Assembly (NCBI GenBank): GCA_031315995.1
Contig: JALDRG010000006.1
Span: 186,001-250,000 of the forward strand
Source of the DNA: Nitrospira sp.
Lineage (GTDB): Bacteria > Nitrospirota > Nitrospiria > Nitrospirales > Nitrospiraceae
DNA length: 64,000 nucleotides
Direction: 5' to 3'
Below the pieces are notes generated by a model. It did no database searches. It was given only the letters and a program-made list of their open reading frames with translations, and was not told the origin of the DNA. Below, in pieces: positions 35,878 to 43,581 of the stretch. Position numbers and translations under genes: made by a program. The stretch's first letter is position 1. Each line of letters starts with the position of its first letter.

Positions 35878-36288
35878 ATGGTTGACGCAGGATTGTCGTT
35901 CGGAGCCGGCGTACTTATCGGCGGGCTGAGCCTCATGTTGGTCTGGGGATTGTTGTGGCTCGTCATCGGTGGTATCGGGTTGGTCCGGCAGACTTGTGGA
36001 TGGGCGATATTCATGAGCAGTGTCAGTAGCACGGCCATTGCTGGTCTGTCGATGGCGGGCCTATTCTGGGTCGTCGACGCTGCGAGGCTGAGCAGCGTCG
36101 CATTGCATCTCGGCCTCGCCGGAGTTCCGCTTGCTCTGCTCGCGGCCGGGTTGGGTCGCCTGGAGGACGGACGGCGGATCGGTCCGGCCTTCGTCGAGGG
36201 CAGCCGTCTGATGGGGCATCAACTGCTTGGGGTACACGAGGACGGGTGCGGGCATTGTCACGAGAAGCCCTGTGAGGAGAAATTGTAG
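35878..36288 (+). CDS. Small membrane protein with Cys/His-rich C terminus
   Basis: I do not recognise this family. It has 136 residues from ATG 35878, with three or four hydrophobic segments between about 5 and 105. The last 25 residues hold a cluster of potential metal ligands (HQLLGVHEDGCGHCHEKPC). CGHCH can be read as a CXXCH heme site, but its membrane side is uncertain. It sits between the ATPase and permease genes of one ABC exporter, so it may be an accessory subunit or substrate chaperone. Confidence 0.65.
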   Translation: MVDAGLSFGAGVLIGGLSLMLVWGLLWLVIGGIGLVRQTCGWAIFMSSVSSTAIAGLSMAGLFWVVDAARLSSVALHLGLAGVPLALLAAGLGRLEDGRRIGPAFVEGSRLMGHQLLGVHEDGCGHCHEKPCEEKL

Positions 36289-36294
36289 CCGGCG

Positions 36295-37086
36295 ATGGCC
36301 TATCATCGTATCGCAGCCCTGGTCATTCGCCACTTGTATCTCTACCGTCGTAGCCTGCCGCGGCTCATGGAGATCATCTACTGGCCGTTTCTGGACCTGG
36401 TCGTCTGGGGGTTCATCACCGTCTATCTGGCGACCTTCCAAGGGGAGATGCCGGCGGTGGTCACGTTCTTGCTGGGAGCGTTGATTCTCTGGGACGTGTT
36501 ATTTCGATCGCAACAGGGCATCACGATTTCGTTCCTCGAAGAAATTTGGGCGCGCAATCTGATGAACTTGTTCGCCAGTCCCCTCACGCCGAGTGAGTTT
36601 CTGGCGGCCACCATGGTGATGAGTCTGTTCAAGGTGATCGCGGTCTCAATGGTTATGTCGGTCTGCGCCTGGCTGTTTTATGGGTACAGCGTCTTTATTA
36701 TCGGCCTGTGGCTCATTCCGTTCATTATGAATCTTGTGCTGACAGGCTGGATCATCGGTGTGTTCACGACGTCGCTGATCATGCGGTTTGGGCAGGAGGC
36801 GGAGGTGTTGGCGTGGAGCATGGTCTTTTTGTTTCAGCCGATCTCCTGCGTGTTTTATCCCATGGAGGTTCTGCCGTCCTGGTTGAGAGCGGTGGCCTGG
36901 ATCAATCCGGCCGCGCATGTGTTTGAGGGCATGCGTGGCCTTCTGGCCACGCATGCGCCTCCTCTGACCAGTTTGAGCTTGGCCAGCGGATTGAATCTTG
37001 TATACCTTGGAGCGGTCATCTTCTGGTTTCATCACACCTTCAATGTGTGCAAGGATCGGGGATCGTTGGTACGAGTCGGGGAGTAG
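36295..37086 (+). CDS. ABC-2 type transporter permease
   Basis: A 263-residue integral membrane protein with six hydrophobic segments and the ABC-2 family end pattern (FQPISCVFYPMEVLPSWLR, INPAAHVFEGMRG). It pairs with the ATPase encoded at 35104. ABC-2 exporters of this shape move polysaccharides, drugs, heme or copper-site factors. The neighbouring cytochrome and Cys/His-rich protein favour a redox-cofactor role, but this is inference only. Confidence 0.88.
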   Translation: MAYHRIAALVIRHLYLYRRSLPRLMEIIYWPFLDLVVWGFITVYLATFQGEMPAVVTFLLGALILWDVLFRSQQGITISFLEEIWARNLMNLFASPLTPSEFLAATMVMSLFKVIAVSMVMSVCAWLFYGYSVFIIGLWLIPFIMNLVLTGWIIGVFTTSLIMRFGQEAEVLAWSMVFLFQPISCVFYPMEVLPSWLRAVAWINPAAHVFEGMRGLLATHAPPLTSLSLASGLNLVYLGAVIFWFHHTFNVCKDRGSLVRVGE

Positions 37087-37121
37087 GCGAAATATTGTGT
37101 GCGGAAGGTGGGAGTCGTGGG

Positions 37122-37796
37122 ATGAACATTACGTCAGGGCAAGTCATGCAGGCACGGTTGCCGTCCGGGCTCGATACGTTTTCCTTTCACAAGACGCCGG
37201 TCCTGGTCGTGGAGAACTTTTGGTCGGCTGAGGAACGCGCCCAGTTTCGGGAGGCCATGGAACGGGCGAATTGGAATCAGTTGCAGGATTCGTCGTATCT
37301 CCGGCAGGACTTCCCCAATTCCGGGAATTGGGCGAAAGCCGAGATTGCCCCACCACAAGGCCGACTCCTCTTAAGCCGTTTGGAACTGCCCTGTATTCAG
37401 CAATATGTCGAGTCATTTCCGAACATCATCAGGCGTCACCTAGGGTTCAGTTATTATTCCTACGGCGTTGGGGACTGCCTCTTACTCCATGATGACACGG
37501 ACCAAGGACGTCCGGTCGGCGAGAAGCCCCCGCCTCTTCGCCGTCTCGCACTGGTGAGTTATTTCCACGAAGAATGGGAATGCGATTGGGGTGGGGAACT
37601 GATGCTCTACTCAGCGACGGGTAAGTTGCAAGGTGGAAAGCCGGATCTGGTCATCACGCATTGTATCCATCCGAAGCCGGGATCCTTGGTCCTGTTTACC
37701 GTGCCGCGGTTTCATCGAGTGTCTCGGGTGGACCAAACAGCCGGGGATCACAAGCGCCTCTCCATCGCCGGCTGGTTCATGACCGAACATGCTTGA
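37122..37796 (+). CDS. 2-oxoglutarate/Fe(II)-dependent dioxygenase
   Basis: A 224-residue cytosolic enzyme from ATG 37122, in frame 25 codons after a less likely start at 37047 that would overlap the permease gene. The double-stranded beta-helix ligands are visible: H123 and D125 (LLHDDTDQ), distal H198 (VPRFHRVS) and the 2-oxoglutarate-binding R212 (KRLSIAGWF). This resembles the prolyl/aspartyl hydroxylase-like 2OG-FeII_Oxy group, which hydroxylates protein or small-molecule substrates. It is the last gene of the rightward cluster. Confidence 0.87.
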   Translation: MNITSGQVMQARLPSGLDTFSFHKTPVLVVENFWSAEERAQFREAMERANWNQLQDSSYLRQDFPNSGNWAKAEIAPPQGRLLLSRLELPCIQQYVESFPNIIRRHLGFSYYSYGVGDCLLLHDDTDQGRPVGEKPPPLRRLALVSYFHEEWECDWGGELMLYSATGKLQGGKPDLVITHCIHPKPGSLVLFTVPRFHRVSRVDQTAGDHKRLSIAGWFMTEHA

Positions 37797-37926
37797 CTGG
37801 TGCGTCCGTGAGTCCCGCCGTTCTCACATCCGTTCCAAGTTGATGTGCGACGCGGTGGGCGGTGTTCCTGGCGCGAGACAGAGGATTGGGACACCACGCT
37901 TTAGAAACCTGAACGTGGCGAGCGGT

Positions 37927-38532
37927 CTACAGATGTCGGTGGGCGGTCACGATCAGGATTTGGGCCGGTTTTCTGCTGTGGTTCCGCCAGCAATGATGGA
38001 TTTCAGAAGGAATACATGCGGCATCGCCCCGCTTGAGATTATAGGCGGTTTCTTCCAATGTGAGTTCTACGGTTCCCTGAAGGACGACCGCCAACTGTTC
38101 AGCCCGTCGTACATACGGACGTGATCCGCTGGCGCCACCTGCTTCCAACGTAATGACCATGGGTTCCAGCTGACTGTCCTCGCTGATGGGCCCAATCGCT
38201 TCAATTTTGGCCCGAGACCATTCACTTTCCACGACTGGCCGCGCATCGGCGCGAATGACAGCCGCGTGGGATGGACTGGTGGTCCCGAAAAACTCGCCGA
38301 GGGTCACGCCGAGTGCGAAGGCAATTCGTTCGGTGGAGGCAATCGATGGTGAGGCTTGCCGGAGTTCGACCTGTGAAATAAAACTCGGGGAGAAGCCACA
38401 CTTGTCGGCGAGTGTTCGGATAGAGAGGTGCTGGTTCTTGCGGAGGCGACGGACGATCTCGCCGACATGAATATTTTTTGGGGTTGAGCCCGGCTGGCTC
38501 CGTAGTGAGGAATGGTTTCGTTTCTTCTCCAC
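37927..38532 (-). CDS. XRE-family regulator with cupin domain
   Basis: A 201-residue transcription factor. The HTH domain spans about 22-80 (RRLRKNQHLSIRTLADKCGFSPSFISQVE) and a cupin sensor domain spans about 115-195 (EQLAVVLQGTVELTLEE, then CIPSEIHHCWRN). This HTH-cupin build is that of PuuR/SutR-like repressors that sense a small ligand. It lies alone between the dioxygenase and the wzt-wzm genes, transcribed leftward. The target is unknown. Confidence 0.9.
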   Translation of the reverse strand: MEKKRNHSSLRSQPGSTPKNIHVGEIVRRLRKNQHLSIRTLADKCGFSPSFISQVELRQASPSIASTERIAFALGVTLGEFFGTTSPSHAAVIRADARPVVESEWSRAKIEAIGPISEDSQLEPMVITLEAGGASGSRPYVRRAEQLAVVLQGTVELTLEETAYNLKRGDAACIPSEIHHCWRNHSRKPAQILIVTAHRHL

Positions 38533-38911
38533 TTGATCCTGTCCTTAAACGTCTTCGCTGAGAGCTGAGTTGACTCGTGTCGCCTGTTTCCAGGCGAGCC
38601 GCGGGTTTGGATGCATCAGGGGGGCGCATCTGACCCACAGCGGCAGATTTCTGCAACGTCCTGGCAGAGACGGATGATCGAGCGCGTCCTGACCATGAGG
38701 AGGTGAACCCTCACCGGGCGCGTGGCCGTGGTTCAACGAATGCCGGTACGACGCTGTCTTCGCGACGCGTATGGCGTGATCCTTCGTCATAAGATGCGCT
38801 TATCAGATCGCCATTGATGCAGTTCCAAGTCCGGTCCGAAGCGAGCGTCCTCTCGCGGAGTCCTGATCCTTCTTCCCGAGAGAACGTTGCAGCAGCGCAT
38901 CGCCGATGCTG
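38533..38911. other. 379-bp region without a recognised gene
   Basis: Open frames here (for example 38545-38790, minus) have no family likeness or good ribosome site. The part next to wzt (38803-38911) stays open in another frame and may be the remnant of a longer wzt 3' end. Promoter elements of the XRE regulator gene should lie near 38540-38620, but none is clear. Confidence 0.5.
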
Positions 38912-40195
38912 TCATACTGCTTGCCCTTGCTCCGGTGTATAGCGAGTTCTCCATTCCAACAAAGGGCGAACGACTCCCGGCCATCGGCCGTGATAATCCC
39001 CTCGTGCGGAATCTCCATCCCCGCTGTCGTCCACACGAAAACCGATGGCTCGAGGCACATGGACGTGCAGACGAAACGGAGTTTCGGTCATCATGAGGGA
39101 TGACACGGACATCATCCCTTCGGAAAGCAAATTCCCTGGAATTCTCGCAGTGGAAATATATCGACCAGTCGGACGAGGAGTCCGCTGCCAGGCCGGGTCT
39201 CGGTCATGTGCGATAAATACCAGGACATCTTCGTCGTTATATAGATTGAAGACCGGCACAAAAATGCGCCCGGCTTTCACGACATCGAATTCCACTTCGA
39301 GATCAATCGGTTTTCGTATATCGAATCGATCCGTCATGACCCCGGCCTCAGTCCGGACCCGCACGGCGCGCAGCCGGACGACCTCATTGCCCGGAGCCTG
39401 GCCGGGATCGGGCCATTCGACGGAGGGCTGGATGTGACCGGCATGCAGATAGTGGTTGACCACCTCGTGCGCCGGCCCGGCCTGCACCACTTCCCCCTTG
39501 TTCAGCAAAATCGCGCGAGAACACAACCGGGTGATCGCCGGCATGTCGTGGGAGACCAGAATCACCGTCCGCCCATGTTTGCCCACATCTTCCATCTTCC
39601 CCATGCACTTCTTTTGAAACCGGACGTCCCCGACCGCCAGTACCTCATCGACGATGAGAATGGCCGGATCCATATGGGCCAACACGGAGAACCCCAGCCG
39701 CACATACATGCCGCTGGAGTAATGTTTGACCGGAGTGTCGATAAACTGCTCCACTTCGGCGAACGCGACGATTTCGTCGAATTTCTGGGCGATCTCCTGC
39801 CGCTTCATCCCGAGAATCGCCCCACTCATGAAGACATTGTCGCGACCGGTCAGTTCGGGATGGAAGCCCGTGCCCACTTCCAACAAACCGCAGAACCGGC
39901 CGTGAATGACTGCCCGCCCGGTGGTGGGTTCGGTGACCCGGGAGAGGATCTTCAGGAGCGTGCTCTTACCCGAGCCGTTGGTGCCGATGACTCCGAAGAC
40001 TTCGCCTTGTTTGATCTCAAACGAGACGTCGCGCAGCGCCCACAGGGTGCTCTGGGTCGAGGCGGCCGGCCGTTGGCCGCCGAGACGGCGGAGGCCACGC
40101 GTCAAGGCTCCGGCGAGAGAGGCGTCCTGGGCATGTATCGCCCCCAGGCGATACCGCTTGGACAACCCGGTGACGCTGACGGCTGTGTCGCTCAT
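38912..40195 (-). CDS. wzt: Polysaccharide ABC exporter ATPase Wzt
   Basis: The ATPase of an ABC-dependent O-antigen/exopolysaccharide exporter. It has 427 residues: an N-terminal ABC domain with Walker A GTNGSGKST (about 70-78), signature YSSGMYVRLGFSV and Walker B ILIVDEVLAVGD. A C-terminal Wzt-type beta-sandwich domain (about 265-427) usually binds the modified end of the polysaccharide. Its start codon touches the wzm stop, so the two are coupled. Confidence 0.93.
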   Translation of the reverse strand: MSDTAVSVTGLSKRYRLGAIHAQDASLAGALTRGLRRLGGQRPAASTQSTLWALRDVSFEIKQGEVFGVIGTNGSGKSTLLKILSRVTEPTTGRAVIHGRFCGLLEVGTGFHPELTGRDNVFMSGAILGMKRQEIAQKFDEIVAFAEVEQFIDTPVKHYSSGMYVRLGFSVLAHMDPAILIVDEVLAVGDVRFQKKCMGKMEDVGKHGRTVILVSHDMPAITRLCSRAILLNKGEVVQAGPAHEVVNHYLHAGHIQPSVEWPDPGQAPGNEVVRLRAVRVRTEAGVMTDRFDIRKPIDLEVEFDVVKAGRIFVPVFNLYNDEDVLVFIAHDRDPAWQRTPRPTGRYISTARIPGNLLSEGMMSVSSLMMTETPFRLHVHVPRAIGFRVDDSGDGDSARGDYHGRWPGVVRPLLEWRTRYTPEQGQAV

Positions 40196-41047
40196 CTAAA
40201 TCAGATCGGCGAAGGTGCGCTCCACCCTCCTAAAAAACATTACGCCCCCGATTAGCAGCAGAGCCACAACTAACAGACTCACCCCCACCATAGTCCAGTC
40301 GGGTGCCGTCTTGCCGAGCAACGCCCAGCGAAATCCCTCAATGACCCCTGCCATGGGGTTCAAACCGTAATACCACCGCAGAGACTCTGGCACCAGAGAC
40401 GCAGGATAGAGAACAGGAGAGGCAAACATCCATAACTGCGTCATCAAGGGAACGACCGATGCAACATCACGATATTTAACATTGAGGGCCGAGAGCCACA
40501 GGCTCACCGATAGTGCTGTAAGCAGGGCGACGCCCACGAAAAGCGGGAGGAAGATGAAAGTCCATTGGGGAACAAATTGATACCACACCATCATCCCGAT
40601 CAAGATCAACAAACCGATAGCAAAATCGACGAGGTTGATGAAGGTGGCAGCGATTGGAATAATCAGCCGCGGGAAATAGACTTTTTTAATCAGGCCGCCC
40701 TCTGTCACCACACTTAATGTGCTGCGTTCGAGACTGCGCGCAAACAAGGTCCAGGGTAAAATAGCGGCAAACGCGAAAAGAGGATAAGGCAAGCCATCAG
40801 ATGGTACTTTCGCCAAATAACTGAACACCAGAGTGAAGATCAGTGTACTCAGCAGCGGCTGCATCAGAGCCCAGCCAGCCCCGATGGCTGTTTGCGCATA
40901 GCGAGTTTTGAGATCCCGCCAGGCAAGAAAGTACAACAATTCGCGCGCAGCCCACAGCTCGCGCCATCCCACCTGGACATAGCCCGTCCGAGGTTCGATG
41001 ACCAGAGCTGGTGAACTTTCTTGCGCTATGGCAGATTCCATCCTCAT
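40196..41047 (-). CDS. wzm: Polysaccharide ABC exporter permease Wzm
   Basis: A 283-residue ABC-2 permease of the KpsM/Wzm/RfbA family with six membrane helices. The signature ALMQPLLSTLIFTLVF occurs near residue 60 and the C-terminal YYGLNPMAGVIEGFRWALLG is typical. It forms the export channel with Wzt, encoded directly downstream. The 569-bp gap upstream may contain its promoter. Confidence 0.93.
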   Translation of the reverse strand: MRMESAIAQESSPALVIEPRTGYVQVGWRELWAARELLYFLAWRDLKTRYAQTAIGAGWALMQPLLSTLIFTLVFSYLAKVPSDGLPYPLFAFAAILPWTLFARSLERSTLSVVTEGGLIKKVYFPRLIIPIAATFINLVDFAIGLLILIGMMVWYQFVPQWTFIFLPLFVGVALLTALSVSLWLSALNVKYRDVASVVPLMTQLWMFASPVLYPASLVPESLRWYYGLNPMAGVIEGFRWALLGKTAPDWTMVGVSLLVVALLLIGGVMFFRRVERTFADLI

Positions 41048-41616
41048 ACCTAACTATCAAACGTCATCCTGCAACTCAGGAGTTCTGGCACACACAATCC
41101 CTTTCTCGCTTTACTCTATTCGCTGCAGCACTATCCATTTGAGGAATCATCTAGCGTGAAGCCGTCGAGGAATACTAACTATATCCACACCACAAGAATA
41201 GCACAGCCGGTTGGAAATGATTTCAGTCTTAACAGAATGAACCGCTCACGGTCCCGGGGCGGTACCTATTGAGGTTTGGCAGGCAAGTAGCTTTCTCGAC
41301 AAACGGGAACCCATCACCTGAAATAACCCAATGTTTACAGTTTGCATGGGAGAAACAGCTTGGAACGGGAGCCATTGATAGGACTCCGTAACGCCTCCGA
41401 ACAGGCAGGAGAGCGATCTATCACATCCAGGAAAACCCAGGTTCGATGTGTTTCAAGGGAATCACTTTACTTTGAGGGCTGTCGACAGACGCAGCAGCTA
41501 CCATTGCTGGAAACCACCATTAATCAATGAGATTTTGAGTTTATACACTTCGACGACTTACCCTGAACACTCTACTAACAAAATACGCCCGATGAGGCAC
41601 TCTAGGTGGAAGGCCC
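41048..41616. other. 569-bp non-coding region upstream of wzm
   Basis: No supported open frame was found. An inverted repeat with ACCGC (41241-41245) and GCGGT (41259-41263) around CCCGG could form a small hairpin, and CTGTCGACAG (palindrome) lies near 41477. The region separates the wzm-wzt pair from the rest of the polysaccharide genes. Confidence 0.5.
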
Positions 41617-42504
41617 CTACACCGCACCAGCTTGAGGAACTTGCCGCGCACCATGCATCTGTTCAATCTGAGGAAACACTTGTCGGATGGGGGCGAATGA
41701 GAAATCTTGCAGGAGCTCCCGCATTCGGCTTTCCGTCTTATCAAGATTCAAATAGTGTCGCATTCTCGACGCCAAGGAGCCTTCCATTCTTGGTTGATCT
41801 GGATCGAATTCCCAAGGATGCATATACATGACCAACGAGGTCCCCTCTCCTTCCAGCTTGCGAAGGAGAGTCCGCAACACTGCATACGGATACAGCCGAA
41901 AATACCCTCCACCGGCAACGGGCAATCGTACGCCAAGGTACTTAACGGTCGAAGGTGGCACTTCCCATAGAACACCCGACATGGTGAGCAGTTGATGCGC
42001 TTCTGGATTTGCAGATGGCACGCCATAACGATCATGTAGTACAGGAAAAATACTGGAATCGTAGACATAGCCCTCTTCAACCAGAATCTGAGTTGCCCAC
42101 ATCGTATCTTTGGTAATGGAAAAACTTGGTGCACGATAGCCCAGCACCGGCTGCGAAAGAATACTTTCTAAGATACCTTTCGCCTTCCGAATGTCTTCAC
42201 GAAAGGCAATCGGAGTTTGACCTGTAATGAGTTCATGAGCGTACCCATGTGAAGCCACTTCATGCCCTGCTGATGCAATGCGACGAACCAATGATGGATA
42301 CCGCTCTGCAACCCACCCGAGAACAAAAAATGTCGCCCGAACGCCTCTCTTGGCCAGCAAACCCAGTAATCTTTCAGTATTGACCTCTACTCGACTCTCG
42401 AACTGTTCCCAATGCCTCCGCCGCATAGGGGATTCAAATGCCGAAACCTGAAAGTGCTCCTCAATGTCGAATGACAAGCAGTGTCTGGGAATTGTCTCAG
42501 GCAT
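41617..42504 (-). CDS. XrtA-type polysaccharide deacetylase
   Basis: A 295-residue NodB-homology (CE4) deacetylase that removes N-acetyl groups from a growing exopolysaccharide. Motif 1 is CLSFDIEEHFQVSAF with the catalytic Asp, motif 2 SHGYAHE supplies the metal-binding His pair, and motif 3 is GYRAPSFSIT. The C-terminal extension fits DUF3473, which marks the type found with exosortase XrtA gene sets. There is no signal peptide, so it would act on the cytoplasmic side. It is the last gene of the leftward operon that begins at 48887. Confidence 0.9.
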   Translation of the reverse strand: MPETIPRHCLSFDIEEHFQVSAFESPMRRRHWEQFESRVEVNTERLLGLLAKRGVRATFFVLGWVAERYPSLVRRIASAGHEVASHGYAHELITGQTPIAFREDIRKAKGILESILSQPVLGYRAPSFSITKDTMWATQILVEEGYVYDSSIFPVLHDRYGVPSANPEAHQLLTMSGVLWEVPPSTVKYLGVRLPVAGGGYFRLYPYAVLRTLLRKLEGEGTSLVMYMHPWEFDPDQPRMEGSLASRMRHYLNLDKTESRMRELLQDFSFAPIRQVFPQIEQMHGARQVPQAGAV

Positions 42505-42513
42505 ATGCTTCCT

Positions 42514-43581
42514 CTACCGCGCCCCCTCACCCATCAGCATAACCTTCACCGTGTATATAACAATTCTTAGGTCCAACGCCAACGACAAATTTTTCACATA
42601 GAAGAGATCATATTGAAGCTTAACGTGCGAGTCTTCCTTTGATGCACCGTACCGAAAACGGGTTTGCGCCCAACCAGTGATTCCTGGGCGAACAGTATGC
42701 CTCAAATCATAGTAGGGTATGGTATTTCTTAGTTCCTGCACAAAGACAGGCCGTTCCGGCCTGGGACCGACCAAACTCATTTCGCCTTTCATCACATTAA
42801 TCAGCTGAGGGAGTTCATCCAATCTCCACTTTCGAATCCATCGACCGACCCTGGATACTCGTGGGTCTTCGCTTGTGGCCCATCTTGCCCCGCTTTGCTC
42901 AGCATCCTGTCGCATAGACCTGAACTTCCAGATCATATAGGGTCGACCGCGCAATCCAACTCGCATTTGTCTATAGAAAACAGGACCGGACGAGTCCAGC
43001 TTGATGAGAATCGATAGGAGGAATACCAGCGGCACTAATGCCACCATTCCTACTATCGCGACTAAGACATCAAGGCAGCGTTTCAAGAGCATTGTAACTA
43101 ATCGACGACGAAATCCAGTCGAAAAAATGAGAGCACTCGGCTTGAGATGGTCAATCGAAAGTCGACCAGATTCCTCCTCATACAGGTAGTGGCCATCGAC
43201 CACATCCCGTCCCATCGCCTTCATGTCCAGCAGAGTTTGAACGGGCAGAACCGCTCGACGATCTTCTAGACACACTGCCACCGTATGGACTTGGTATCGT
43301 TCGGCAATTTCAAATAATTGATCGTAGGTGCCAATAATGCTCGGGTTCACCAAACGTTCGCCAACCCTACTGGCATCCTTATCAAGAAACCCCACTACTT
43401 CAGTAAAACCTGTCCGTTTAGACAGCAGGGTCTGACACAGATCTCGAGCGAGAGGTCCAACGCCAAGAATTAAGACTCGTCGCGTGAATTTAGGAAAACT
43501 AACCGACACTGAAACCAGTGGCTGTTGAGTGACCACGGGCTCTAGTCTCATCTCCCGTTCGGACTTACTTGAGCTGTTCAT
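42514..43581 (-). CDS. Polyprenyl-phosphate sugar-1-phosphate transferase, short form
   Basis: Starts repeat-unit assembly by putting a sugar-1-phosphate on undecaprenyl phosphate. With ATG 43581 it has 355 residues; it overlaps the kinase gene stop by 17 bp. Residues 25-160 form a Rossmann-like nucleotide-binding domain (RVLILGVGPLARDL). One membrane segment lies near 190, followed by the Bac_transf domain (200-350) with KFRSMRQDAE, RKWRLDELPQL and GPRPERPVF. The four N-terminal membrane helices of WcaJ/WbaP or TIGR03013 proteins are missing. Confidence 0.9.
   Translation of the reverse strand: MNSSSKSEREMRLEPVVTQQPLVSVSVSFPKFTRRVLILGVGPLARDLCQTLLSKRTGFTEVVGFLDKDASRVGERLVNPSIIGTYDQLFEIAERYQVHTVAVCLEDRRAVLPVQTLLDMKAMGRDVVDGHYLYEEESGRLSIDHLKPSALIFSTGFRRRLVTMLLKRCLDVLVAIVGMVALVPLVFLLSILIKLDSSGPVFYRQMRVGLRGRPYMIWKFRSMRQDAEQSGARWATSEDPRVSRVGRWIRKWRLDELPQLINVMKGEMSLVGPRPERPVFVQELRNTIPYYDLRHTVRPGITGWAQTRFRYGASKEDSHVKLQYDLFYVKNLSLALDLRIVIYTVKVMLMGEGAR

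Noticed and set aside
39434..40255. Plus-strand frame of 273 residues opposite wzt
   Set aside because: wzt has all ABC motifs on the other strand; this frame has none.
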